Assembly (NCBI GenBank): GCA_905201175.1
Contig: CAJKNC010000001.1
Coordinates: forward strand, 1-58,674
Reading direction: 5' to 3'
DNA: 58,674 nucleotides
Source: an uncultured Succinatimonas sp.
GTDB lineage: Bacteria; Pseudomonadota; Gammaproteobacteria; Enterobacterales; Succinivibrionaceae
Shown here: positions 25,425 through 33,592 of the stretch, in pieces
How positions within the stretch are numbered: the first letter of the stretch is position 1
Layout: every line of letters begins with the position of its first letter
Translations under genes and position numbers: made by a program
The notes under the pieces: generated by a model
Database searches by the model: none
What the model was told of the DNA's origin: nothing
What the model saw: only the letters and a program-made list of their open reading frames with translations

Positions 25425-25925
25425 TTAAGCCTTAAATTTTTCTTGCAAGGCTTGATTCTTAGCGATAACTGCTTCCTTAGCTTTTTGTCTATCAGCCTTA
25501 ACTAAAGCATCTAAAGCAGGATCGCTTAATGCCATGATTTGTGCAGCTAAATAGGCGGCATTCTTAGCACCTGCTTTGCCTACAGCTACACAAGCCACAG
25601 GTATTCCGCCAGGCATTTGTACAGTAGAATAAAGGGCATCAATGCCAGACAAAGGACCGCCGTCACAGGGAATACCAATAACAGGTCTAGTAGTACGGGC
25701 TGCAATAGCTCCTGCTAAATGAGCTGCTAAACCAGCGGCACCGATAAAAACAGCACATCCACGCTTTTCAGCATCGGTTACATAAGCACAAACTTCATCT
25801 GGAGTACGGTGTGCAGATGCAACAGTCACCTCATACTTAATACCAAAACCTTTTAAAACTGCCATGGTATTTTCTAAAAGCGGGAGATCAGAGTCAGAAC
25901 CCATTAAAATCGCAACGAAAGCCAT
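25425..25925 (-). CDS. purE: N5-carboxyaminoimidazole ribonucleotide mutase PurE
   Basis: Rearranges N5-CAIR to CAIR in purine synthesis. The 166-aa sequence shows MGSDSDLPLLENTMAVLKGFGI (8-29), ASAHRTPDEV (37-46) and GIPCDGGPLSGIDALYSTVQMPGGIPVA near 84-111, all diagnostic of class I PurE. Class I enzymes normally work with PurK, whose gene is often directly adjacent; it is not here. It is inserted between yrdD and tsaC, an order I recall as purE-purK-tsaC-aroE in other gammaproteobacteria. Confidence 0.96.
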   Translation of the reverse strand: MAFVAILMGSDSDLPLLENTMAVLKGFGIKYEVTVASAHRTPDEVCAYVTDAEKRGCAVFIGAAGLAAHLAGAIAARTTRPVIGIPCDGGPLSGIDALYSTVQMPGGIPVACVAVGKAGAKNAAYLAAQIMALSDPALDALVKADRQKAKEAVIAKNQALQEKFKA

Positions 25926-25962
25926 TTTTTATCCTCACAAAAAACAAATAATATGAATTTTA

Positions 25963-26517
25963 TCACGTATTTTCTTTACTAGCAGACGCTTTTTTACGTC
26001 TGCGTGTAGAACATAAGGGATTCCCGCATATAAGCCTTATTCCCTTTTTAGTAACTTTTTCATATTTTAACGGAAAACCACAACAATCACAGCTTTGCGC
26101 TACAGGCTTGCCCGGAAGAGCATAATCACAGCTAGGATAGCGATTGCATGCATAAAAAATTCGTCCCTGCCGATTACTTCGCTTTTGCAGCCTGCCTTTA
26201 CGGCAAATTGGACAATCTGCCTCCGCCTCCTGATTATGAGAGGCCACAAAATTACAAGCAGGATAATTAGAGCAGCCTATAAAAAGACCATAGCGGCCGC
26301 GCTTTACCTGCAAAACAGCTCCGCACTGGGGACATCTTGCATTAAGTTCTAATATGACTTTTACATTATGCGATATGGCAACAGGGGTTAAAAAATCACA
26401 AGCTGGATATTCAGAGCAGCCTAAAAAATCACCGCGCTCTGAATGCCTTAACACTAAAGGAGCTCCGCACTGGGGGCAAGAATCCCCCTCTTTCCATGGC
26501 TTATCTTTATCTTCCAT
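25963..26517 (-). CDS. yrdD: Topoisomerase-type zinc-finger protein (YrdD-like)
   Basis: A 184-aa protein made of four zinc ribbons of the topoisomerase I C-terminal type: CPQCGAPL...GCSEYPAC, CPQCGAVL...GCSNYPAC, CPICRKGRL...ACNRYPSC and a last CDCCGFPL...CGNPLC. A basic tail RRRKK follows. No topoisomerase catalytic domain is present. E. coli YrdD has the same size and heads the same tsaC-aroE operon, so orthology is likely. A nucleic-acid-binding role is inferred from the fold. Gap to purE 37 bases; divergent from def. Confidence 0.9.
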   Translation of the reverse strand: MEDKDKPWKEGDSCPQCGAPLVLRHSERGDFLGCSEYPACDFLTPVAISHNVKVILELNARCPQCGAVLQVKRGRYGLFIGCSNYPACNFVASHNQEAEADCPICRKGRLQKRSNRQGRIFYACNRYPSCDYALPGKPVAQSCDCCGFPLKYEKVTKKGIRLICGNPLCSTRRRKKASASKENT

Positions 26518-26696
26518 GATTAATCCTAAATCTGTTTACCCCTAAATATTTTACAATGCCTAAGCAAATACATCGCCTTAATTTTATTAAAATAGGCAGT
26601 CTATGCCTTTTTTCAATCTATTGCTTTTTTCTGCTCTTTTATCAAAATAAAGTTCTGAAAATGGTAAACTTAGCTTAGTTTTAATAGAGGACTAAT

Positions 26697-27227
26697 ATGA
26701 CTATTCGCAACGTTGTAATCTATCCTGATGAGATTTTAAGAAAACCAAACGCTACTGTTAATGTTTTTGATGAAGAATTAAAGCAATTATGTGCTGATAT
26801 GTTCGACACTATGTACAAAAATGAAGGTATAGGTTTAGCGGCTCCACAAATTGGCATTAATAAAAAAATCGTTGTAATTGATATCCCAGATGAAGATGAC
26901 ATACAAGGGAAAAAACAGATGATTTTCATTAATCCTAAAATTACCAAACTTGACGGAGAAATGATTGAATCTCAAGAAGGCTGCTTATCTGTACCTGGCT
27001 ATCAAGATACCGTTATGCGCTATCCTCGTATCAGCGTCAGCTATCAAGATGTAAATGGTCAAAATCAGGAGCTTAATGATGTTGAAGGCTTGCTAGCTGT
27101 ATGCATACAGCATGAGACAGATCATTTAAATGGCATAGTTTTTGTCGACAAACTCTCTAGACTAAAACAAGAGCGCTTAAAGAAAAAATACGGAAAAATT
27201 CTCAAAGATCTTCATAAAGGCGAATAA
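26697..27227 (+). CDS. def: Peptide deformylase
   Basis: Fe(II)/Zn metalloenzyme that removes the N-formyl group from nascent proteins. All three motifs are present: GIGLAAPQIG (44-53), EGCLSVPG (94-101, metal ligand C96) and QHETDHLNG (138-146, ligands H139 and H143, catalytic E140). Length 176 aa. It heads the def-fmt-rsmB-trkA-trkH unit, with 36 bases to the chosen fmt start. E. coli has the same first four genes. Confidence 0.97.
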   Translation: MTIRNVVIYPDEILRKPNATVNVFDEELKQLCADMFDTMYKNEGIGLAAPQIGINKKIVVIDIPDEDDIQGKKQMIFINPKITKLDGEMIESQEGCLSVPGYQDTVMRYPRISVSYQDVNGQNQELNDVEGLLAVCIQHETDHLNGIVFVDKLSRLKQERLKKKYGKILKDLHKGE

Positions 27228-27263
27228 CTGATTTGTATGGAGCTAACTCTCCTAAGGAAATGC

Positions 27264-28199
27264 ATGGACAAAAATATCATTTTTGCTGGCACGCCTGATT
27301 TTGCCGCTATTCATCTTCAAGCTTTAATTGATGCAAATTTAAAACCTAAAGTTGTTTACACTCAGCCAGACAGACCTTGTGGACGAGGACATAAACTTAC
27401 CCCTTCTCCGGTAAAAACTTTAGCGCAGAAATACGGCATCGAAGTAAGAACTCCGCTAAACTTTAAAGATGACGCTGATATCCAAAACTTTATAGCTTTA
27501 AAAAGCGATCTATTTATTGTTGTAGCTTACGGCATAATTTTGCCAGAAGCGATTATAAATGCTCCTGCTTACGGATGCATCAATGTTCATGGTTCGCTTC
27601 TACCTAAGTATAGAGGAGCTGCTCCAATTCAAAGAGCTCTTTTAAACGGCGACAAGCAGACAGGGGTCACAATCATGAAAATTGCTAAAGCTTTAGATGC
27701 TGGCGATATTTATGTTAAAGCCACCTTAGATATTACTGATAACGATACATCTCTTAGCCTATTTGAAAAATTAGCCGCTTTAGGAGCTCAAACCTTAGTT
27801 GAATCTGTTCCTAAAATTTTAAATGGCTGCCTTAAAACAGAAGCTCAAGATGAAAGCCTTGCAACTTATGCGCAAAAACTTTCAAAAGAAGAATCCGCAC
27901 TTGATTTTACTCTCACTGCTGATAAGTTATGCCTAAAGATCCGTGGCCTTAATCCTTGGCCGATTGCTACTTTAAAGCATAACAATGTTACCTATAAGGT
28001 CTTTGATGCTAAGCCATATGTAAAATATGGTAATTGCGGCGAGATTTTAGAATGCAATCGCGACGGTATTATTATCGGATGCCAAAATGGCAGTTTATGC
28101 ATTACTCAAATACAAGAACCTGGCCACAAACGCGTCAATGCTGCTGATTTAGCGCGTTCTCGTCCGGATCTTTTTGCCATAGGAAGTATTTGTGACTGA
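27264..28199 (+). CDS. fmt: Methionyl-tRNA formyltransferase
   Basis: Formylates initiator Met-tRNA with 10-formyl-THF. Begins MDKNIIFAGTPDFAAIHLQAL, matching the family. I choose this ATG because AAGGAA lies 5 bases ahead; the ATG nine codons upstream has no ribosome site. NVHGSLLPKYRGAAPIQRALLNG (about 99-121) holds the catalytic residues and the SLLPKYRGAAP signature. The C-terminal OB domain includes IRGLNPWPIA. The 311-aa length is normal (E. coli 315). It overlaps rsmB by eight bases. Confidence 0.96.
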   Translation: MDKNIIFAGTPDFAAIHLQALIDANLKPKVVYTQPDRPCGRGHKLTPSPVKTLAQKYGIEVRTPLNFKDDADIQNFIALKSDLFIVVAYGIILPEAIINAPAYGCINVHGSLLPKYRGAAPIQRALLNGDKQTGVTIMKIAKALDAGDIYVKATLDITDNDTSLSLFEKLAALGAQTLVESVPKILNGCLKTEAQDESLATYAQKLSKEESALDFTLTADKLCLKIRGLNPWPIATLKHNNVTYKVFDAKPYVKYGNCGEILECNRDGIIIGCQNGSLCITQIQEPGHKRVNAADLARSRPDLFAIGSICD

Positions 28200-29643
28200 A
28201 AAATTACATTTAAAGCACCCTGCTGCTAAAGCAAAAATTGAAAAAAAATTATCTTTACATAAAAGATCTGGTATTACTGAAAAAAAATATCAGCATCAAG
28301 CTCTGAGTAATAGCATTACAGCTGGAGCTCCTTCACGAGCTGCTGCTGCTATGTGCATAAGCGCTATCGAGCAAGGCCGTTCTCTAACTGAAGCTTTACC
28401 CGAGTACACCAGAGATTTAGAGCAACGAGACAAAGCTTTCGTACAGGAATTAGTTTATGGAACTTTACGCCATCGCCGTTTATTAAACTTAACCTTAAGT
28501 AAATATCTTAATCATTCCTTAAACGTACGCTTTATTGCTGCTAGAGCCTTGCTTCTAAGCGGCATTTATCAGATTATTTTTACTCGTACTCCACCTCACG
28601 CAGTAGTAGCGGCAACTGTCGGAGCTTGCTCCTTATGCCGCTGCAAAGCCTTGACCGGGCTTGTTAACGCCATTTTACGAAATTTTTTGCGTAATGGTGC
28701 TGTATTAGAAGATAGCGATAACTTAGCCATCAAATACTCTTTCCCTGATTGGCTTTATAAGACTTTACAGCAAGACTACAAAGATCAAGTTGAAACTATT
28801 TTAGAAAATTCAAATGAACATGCTCCTTTATGGCTGCGCGTGGAAAATTCTAAAATATCTACTATTGATTATTTAAAAATTTTAGATAATCACGAAATTC
28901 ATGCCAAACGCAGCCCTTTAATTGAAAATGCCTTAAGATTAGATGAGCCTGTAGGCGTAAATAAAATACCTCGCTTTAGTCAAGGCTTGGTAACTGTACA
29001 GGATCTTTCAGCGCAATTAGTTGCTCCGCTATTAGATCTAAAAGAAGGTGATGCTGTTTTAGATGCCTGCTGCGCACCTGGCGGCAAAAGTGCTCATATT
29101 CTGGATATATGTCCAAAGGCTAATCTTACTTGTACGGACATCAGCGAAGACAGACTTAAAGCAACATCACAGACCTTCAAGCGTTTAGGAAGAAATCCTA
29201 AGCTATTGCAGAGTGATGCAGCTGACGGACTTAAGGGAGTTGAGGGGGTCTTTGATAAAATTTTAGCTGATGTACCTTGTTCAGGCACTGGGGTTATCAG
29301 GCGTCATCCTGATATAAAATGGCTCAGACGGCAAAAAGATATTGAAGCCTTAAACCATAGTCAGGATAAAATCTTAGATACACTTTTTGAACGACTTAAA
29401 GTTGGCGGTATTTTAGTTTATACAACTTGTTCCATCCTGAAGTCTGAAAATGAAACACGCATACAGAAATTTTTAGATCGTCATCCAAATGCTTCTTTAT
29501 TGCCTTTCAACATGAAAGGACAAAACGTCAGCTTGTATCAAAACCTTCCAGGAGAAGATGGCGGCGATGGCTTCTTTTATGCCCGCGTCACTAAAAAACT
29601 GTATGAAGATCATTATATTAGGATCTGGAAATGTCGGCATTGA
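28192..29643 (+). CDS. rsmB: 16S rRNA (cytosine-967-C5)-methyltransferase RsmB
   Basis: SAM-dependent m5C methyltransferase. A NusB-like RNA-binding domain (about 45-180, RDKAFVQELVYGTLRHRR) precedes the Rossmann domain with DACCAPGGKSAHIL, DVPCSGTGVIRRHPDIKW (Cys nucleophile region) and VYTTCSILKSENE. GTG start with AGGAAG 5 bases ahead. The 483-aa length exceeds E. coli RsmB (429) because of a Lys/His-rich N-terminal extension of about 45 residues and a short C-terminal extension after GDGFFYARV. Its last 41 bases overlap trkA. Confidence 0.95.
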   Translation: MTEKLHLKHPAAKAKIEKKLSLHKRSGITEKKYQHQALSNSITAGAPSRAAAAMCISAIEQGRSLTEALPEYTRDLEQRDKAFVQELVYGTLRHRRLLNLTLSKYLNHSLNVRFIAARALLLSGIYQIIFTRTPPHAVVAATVGACSLCRCKALTGLVNAILRNFLRNGAVLEDSDNLAIKYSFPDWLYKTLQQDYKDQVETILENSNEHAPLWLRVENSKISTIDYLKILDNHEIHAKRSPLIENALRLDEPVGVNKIPRFSQGLVTVQDLSAQLVAPLLDLKEGDAVLDACCAPGGKSAHILDICPKANLTCTDISEDRLKATSQTFKRLGRNPKLLQSDAADGLKGVEGVFDKILADVPCSGTGVIRRHPDIKWLRRQKDIEALNHSQDKILDTLFERLKVGGILVYTTCSILKSENETRIQKFLDRHPNASLLPFNMKGQNVSLYQNLPGEDGGDGFFYARVTKKLYEDHYIRIWKCRH

Positions 29644-30994
29644 ACTAGCGAAATACCTTGTTAATGCCGGCCACGCTGTAACACTGGTAGATAATGCTTC
29701 CGAAGACTTGTCTCAGGCAGGTAACCGTCTTGATCTGCGAGTAGTCATCGGAAACCCTGCCTCACCTACAGTATTGCGCAATGCTGGAGCTGAAAACACA
29801 GAATTATTAGTTGCAGCCACCCCTGACGATGAAGTAAATATTACCGCCTGCAGTGTCGGTGCATTTTTATTTCGCATCCCTAGAAAAATTGCCAGAATTA
29901 GATCCATTGACTATCTACGCGAGGCCGATAGCCTATTTGGCTCTAATGCAGTCCCCATAGATCATGTTATATCGCCAGAACATATCATCACCGATGATAT
30001 CTGCGACCTTATCGAATTGCCTGGAACCTCAGCTGTTGGCTCCTGCTTTAATGGCAGAGTTTTAGTTGCTACAGCTAAAGTGGCAGTTGGAGGAAAACTT
30101 ACCGGAGCGCCTGTTGAAAAATTTGAAAGCTTTGATGGCAAAGCTGTAGCTTTAGCTCTATATCGTCGCGGAAAATACGTAAAAGACTTTAAAAAAGATG
30201 TTTTCAAGCCAGGTGACACATTATACTTTTGCTGTGAGCGTGAACGTGCTTTAAGTCAATTAACAGCAATTGTACCTTTAAAAAAAGCATTATCTAATAT
30301 CACTATAGCAGGCGGCACTCATATTGCAGATGCTCTAGCTAGATCCCTCTCTGAGCGTTATCGCGTCAAGCTGATTGAAGAAGATGCTCAAAGAGCCGAA
30401 CGTTCAGCGGCTAATCTTTATGACACCTCAATTGAGGTCTATCACGGCAGCCCTATAGATATTGAATTTTTACACGAAGAGCACATTGATAAAAGCGACC
30501 TTTTTATTGCAGCGGCTCCTACTGATGAAAAAAACATCATGGCTTCGCTAATTTTAAGACGCATGCATAATATCCGAACTCTTGCCGTAATTAAAAATTC
30601 TGGCTACTACGATTTAGCTCAAGGAGAGCGCTCTGAAATCGATACTATTCTCTCTCCTAAGGATGCTACCATTTCTGCCTTGCTATCTAACATTCGTCAA
30701 GAAGGCGTAGAAAGCACCACTTTATTCCGTCAAGGAGAAAGTGAAGCTATTGAACTTGCGCTTGAAGGTTCAAAGTTTGGCAGTGTCGTTATAGGCAGAC
30801 GTTTAGAAAATCTTACATTCCCTGCAGGGGTTACTCTAGGATTAATTTTAAGGGGCCGTAAGCTCCTAATGCCTACGCCTGACCTAGTAATTGAAGATGG
30901 CGATCATCTTTTAGCTTATCTATCAGATCATCGTCAAATGCGTAGTTTAGTCAAAATGTGCAGACCACATTCTTTCTGGATCCCCAAATGGTAG
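29603..30994 (+). CDS. trkA: Trk potassium uptake system, NAD-binding peripheral subunit TrkA
   Basis: Cytoplasmic gating protein with two RCK units. The start is taken at MKIIILGSGNVGIELAKYL, the normal TrkA N-terminus, 15 codons downstream of another in-frame ATG. The NAD loop is GSGNVG; a second, degenerate Rossmann unit begins ITIAGGTHIADALARSL near residue 233. TrkA_C domains follow each (LTGAPVEKF and GSVVIGRRLENLTFP). 463 aa against 458 in E. coli. It overlaps rsmB by 41 bases and trkH by seven, so the membrane and regulatory subunits are made together. Confidence 0.95.
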   Translation: MKIIILGSGNVGIELAKYLVNAGHAVTLVDNASEDLSQAGNRLDLRVVIGNPASPTVLRNAGAENTELLVAATPDDEVNITACSVGAFLFRIPRKIARIRSIDYLREADSLFGSNAVPIDHVISPEHIITDDICDLIELPGTSAVGSCFNGRVLVATAKVAVGGKLTGAPVEKFESFDGKAVALALYRRGKYVKDFKKDVFKPGDTLYFCCERERALSQLTAIVPLKKALSNITIAGGTHIADALARSLSERYRVKLIEEDAQRAERSAANLYDTSIEVYHGSPIDIEFLHEEHIDKSDLFIAAAPTDEKNIMASLILRRMHNIRTLAVIKNSGYYDLAQGERSEIDTILSPKDATISALLSNIRQEGVESTTLFRQGESEAIELALEGSKFGSVVIGRRLENLTFPAGVTLGLILRGRKLLMPTPDLVIEDGDHLLAYLSDHRQMRSLVKMCRPHSFWIPKW

Positions 30995-32442
30995 TTGACC
31001 TTCGTCTTATAACAAAACTTTTAGGTTCTTCCCTTTTTTGGCTGGGCATTATTGCTATAGTTCCAGCTCTATATGCCTTATTCAGTAAAACCCCCGGAAC
31101 ATTAGAATTTTTACTTACTGCTGCTGTTGGAACTGCTATAGGAGCACTTTTACGTTTTTTCAGCAAAAACGCAAGTCTCAAAGCTTCTTTACGTGAGCTT
31201 TTTTTATTTACAGGCGTCTTATGGTTATGTATGACCCTTTTAGGAATTATTCCCTTTTATACTATCCTGCCTGACCTAAATTTTGCCTCATCATTTTTCG
31301 AAAGTGCTTCAGCGCTATCTACAACTGGAAGTACCGTAATTTCCAATTTGGACAGTCGGCCGCCGGCAATTTTACTATGGCGTTCAATTCTGCAATTCTT
31401 AGGAGGCATTGGCTTCGTAGTTATAGGCGTAGCAATTCTGCCGAATATTGCTATGGGAGGCATGGCTTTATTTAAAACAGAATCAACATCTTTTGATGGC
31501 AATGCCAAAAATACCCCGCACATTAAAACTATGGCTTTAAGCATCTTATCTTGGTATCTGCTTACAGCCGCGCTGTGCAGCTTCTTTTATTATTTAGGCG
31601 GCTTCGATCCTTTTTTAGCTATAAATAGTGCCCTTTGCACCGTCTCAACTGGAGGCATGATGCCTATAGATGCTTCTATGAACGATGCAAGCCCCTTCAT
31701 ACACTATACTGCTATGGTATTTATGTTTTTAGGCAGCTGCCCATTTTTGCTAATCTTAAGATCTCTTGCGGATGATTTCTTTGATTTTTTCCGTGATGAA
31801 CAGGTGCGCTATTATTTAGTCTTTATCGTTGTTCTATCTATAAGCATCGCTATTACTCTTATAAAATTTAATAACTATGATATCGAACATGCTTTTAGAA
31901 TAGCTTTTTTCAATGTAATTGCAGTCTTATCTTCAACATGCTTCAGTCTTGAAGATTTCTCTCAATGGAACTCCTTTGCCACAATCGTATTCACCATGAT
32001 TTTAGGCATCGGCGGCTGTGCTGGATCTACAGCCGGCGGCATTAAGATTTTCAGAATTGTTGTATGCTTTTCGATGTTTAAAACAGAAATTGTTAAAAGC
32101 TTACATCCACATGCCATGATCGAACCGCGCTACAATAAGCGTCCGATTGATAGCAATACTATGCGAGCCGTAGTTACCTATTTAGTTGCCTATTTACTTG
32201 TGACTGCAACCTCATCTGTAATTGCAGCTAGCTATGGACTAGAACCAGGCGACGCCTTCACCTTTACGGTTTCATCCTTATCTAATATCGGTCAAGGCAT
32301 GGGTCCTACAATTAATCCCTCTATAAATAACGTTTCTTTACGCGATGAACTCTATTTCCTCTTTGGTCTGGATATGCTGCTTGGACGTCTGGAAATTTTA
32401 CCTGTACTTTTATGTTTTACTAGAATTTTCTGGAGACGTTAA
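30988..32442 (+). CDS. trkH: Trk potassium uptake protein TrkH
   Basis: Inner-membrane potassium channel-like subunit, 484 aa (E. coli 483). Four pore loops with selectivity glycines are visible: STTGSTV, CTVSTGGMMP, GIGGCAGSTAGGIK and SSLSNIGQGMGP. About ten membrane helices plus re-entrant loops. I choose the ATG overlapping the trkA stop (ATGGTAG) because MVVDLRLITKLLG aligns with TrkH; a GTG ten codons upstream is the alternative. In E. coli trkH is at another locus; direct linkage to trkA is sensible for complex assembly. Ends convergent with menA, overlapping by four bases. Confidence 0.95.
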   Translation: MVVDLRLITKLLGSSLFWLGIIAIVPALYALFSKTPGTLEFLLTAAVGTAIGALLRFFSKNASLKASLRELFLFTGVLWLCMTLLGIIPFYTILPDLNFASSFFESASALSTTGSTVISNLDSRPPAILLWRSILQFLGGIGFVVIGVAILPNIAMGGMALFKTESTSFDGNAKNTPHIKTMALSILSWYLLTAALCSFFYYLGGFDPFLAINSALCTVSTGGMMPIDASMNDASPFIHYTAMVFMFLGSCPFLLILRSLADDFFDFFRDEQVRYYLVFIVVLSISIAITLIKFNNYDIEHAFRIAFFNVIAVLSSTCFSLEDFSQWNSFATIVFTMILGIGGCAGSTAGGIKIFRIVVCFSMFKTEIVKSLHPHAMIEPRYNKRPIDSNTMRAVVTYLVAYLLVTATSSVIAASYGLEPGDAFTFTVSSLSNIGQGMGPTINPSINNVSLRDELYFLFGLDMLLGRLEILPVLLCFTRIFWRR

Positions 32443-33377
32443 GCATAAACCCAAAAATCTAAAGTCAATACAATAATCCACGCTGTATGATGAATTGCAC
32501 AGCCTAAAGCAGTGTATTTAAGTTCGCGAGCCACTTTTTCAGGCTTATTTATATTTTTAACGGTTCTAAAAGATGCAGCTACCAAAGGTATCAATGCAAA
32601 AATAATTACCGATAACTCCCAGACTTTATGAGAAAAAACGCATGCTGCAACAGAGGTAAGAATTGTACCTACTAACAAAGCTAATAAATATATCCCTGAC
32701 AGCTTAAAACCCAAAAAAGAAGCCAGAGTATGCTTGCCGTTCTGACGATCTTCTATAATATCACGAGTACTCGCTACATGTAGAACCATTACTGAGCCTA
32801 AGCCCGAGCTTATGCCTAAAAGCAAAGTATCAGGGTACATATCCAAACCGTTTTCACTTGCTGCAGTAATTAAAATTTGCGAACCAATAACCGCTACTAA
32901 TCCGAAAAAAATAAAAACAGCTATATCACCAAAACCTTTATAGCCGTAAGCCATGCCTATGGTATAAAACAAAGCCGCTAATATAGATATAACTCCTAGG
33001 AAAATAAACCAAGATAATACCTGAAGATTATTTCCTACAGCCAAAAATACAGCTAAAGCTCCGCATATGGTTGCCAAAATGGTCACCACCGCCATGCCTT
33101 TGCGTAATTGAGTCAAGGAAATAGCCCCAACCATCACTGCTCTGATCGGGCCCTTACGATTTTTGCCATCAGCTTGACGATAGGCATCACCATAATCGTT
33201 AGCAAAATTACATAAAATCTGCAGCATGACTCCGGTTATTACTATGCATACGGCAGTAATTATGGTATACAAAGACACATCACCATAATAAAAGCCTAAT
33301 GCACAGCCTAAAGCGCAATTAGTAAAACCTAAAAGAAGCGTCCTTGGACGCATTTCATTGATCCAATCTGACAGCAT
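32439..33377 (-). CDS. menA: 1,4-dihydroxy-2-naphthoate polyprenyltransferase MenA
   Basis: UbiA-superfamily membrane enzyme that prenylates DHNA to make demethylmenaquinone. The prenyl-diphosphate site is NFANDYGDAYRQAD (near 56-69), with RGPI-like KGPIRAV after it; a second Asp-rich site DIIEDRQNGKHT lies near 198-209. About nine helices. I start at MLSDWINEMRPRTLLLG, with GAGAGAG 5 bases ahead, giving 312 aa (E. coli 308). The upstream in-frame TTG adds 16 unlikely residues. It implies menaquinone-based anaerobic respiration. Confidence 0.93.
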   Translation of the reverse strand: MLSDWINEMRPRTLLLGFTNCALGCALGFYYGDVSLYTIITAVCIVITGVMLQILCNFANDYGDAYRQADGKNRKGPIRAVMVGAISLTQLRKGMAVVTILATICGALAVFLAVGNNLQVLSWFIFLGVISILAALFYTIGMAYGYKGFGDIAVFIFFGLVAVIGSQILITAASENGLDMYPDTLLLGISSGLGSVMVLHVASTRDIIEDRQNGKHTLASFLGFKLSGIYLLALLVGTILTSVAACVFSHKVWELSVIIFALIPLVAASFRTVKNINKPEKVARELKYTALGCAIHHTAWIIVLTLDFWVYA

Positions 33378-33437
33378 GGAACTCTCTCGCAATATAAAAA
33401 TCAAACAGATTTTATATTTTAACAAAAATAAAATCTT

Positions 33438-33470
33438 AAATTAGGAAATCTTCCTTAAAGATCCTAATTT
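33438..33470. promoter_or_regulatory. Two-part hairpin upstream of rnb
   Basis: AAATTAGG/CCTAATTT (8 bp) encloses, after a 2-base bulge, ATCTT/AAGAT (5 bp) with a CCTTA loop. A further inverted repeat, TTAAGTAT/ATACTTAA (33506-33513 and 33528-33535), follows before the rnb promoter. Both lie upstream of the mapped -10 box, so they act on DNA or on readthrough RNA rather than on the rnb leader. Function unknown. Confidence 0.4.
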
Positions 33471-33555
33471 AGAGTTTCTGTTTTTATTATCCGTACCGGA
33501 TAAAATTAAGTATAAAATCTTTTTTAAATACTTAACTCCTCTAGGCACCGACAAT

Positions 33556-33564
33556 TGTTATAAT
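33556..33564 (+). promoter_or_regulatory. Extended -10 promoter of rnb
   Basis: TG-T-TATAAT is an exact extended -10 element; no good -35 box is present at the right distance, as is usual for this class. Transcription would start near 33571, giving a leader of about 20 bases with GGAG (33584-33587) five bases before the rnb ATG. Confidence 0.65.
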
Positions 33565-33592
33565 CTGCAACGTTATTAAATTTGGAGAAACT

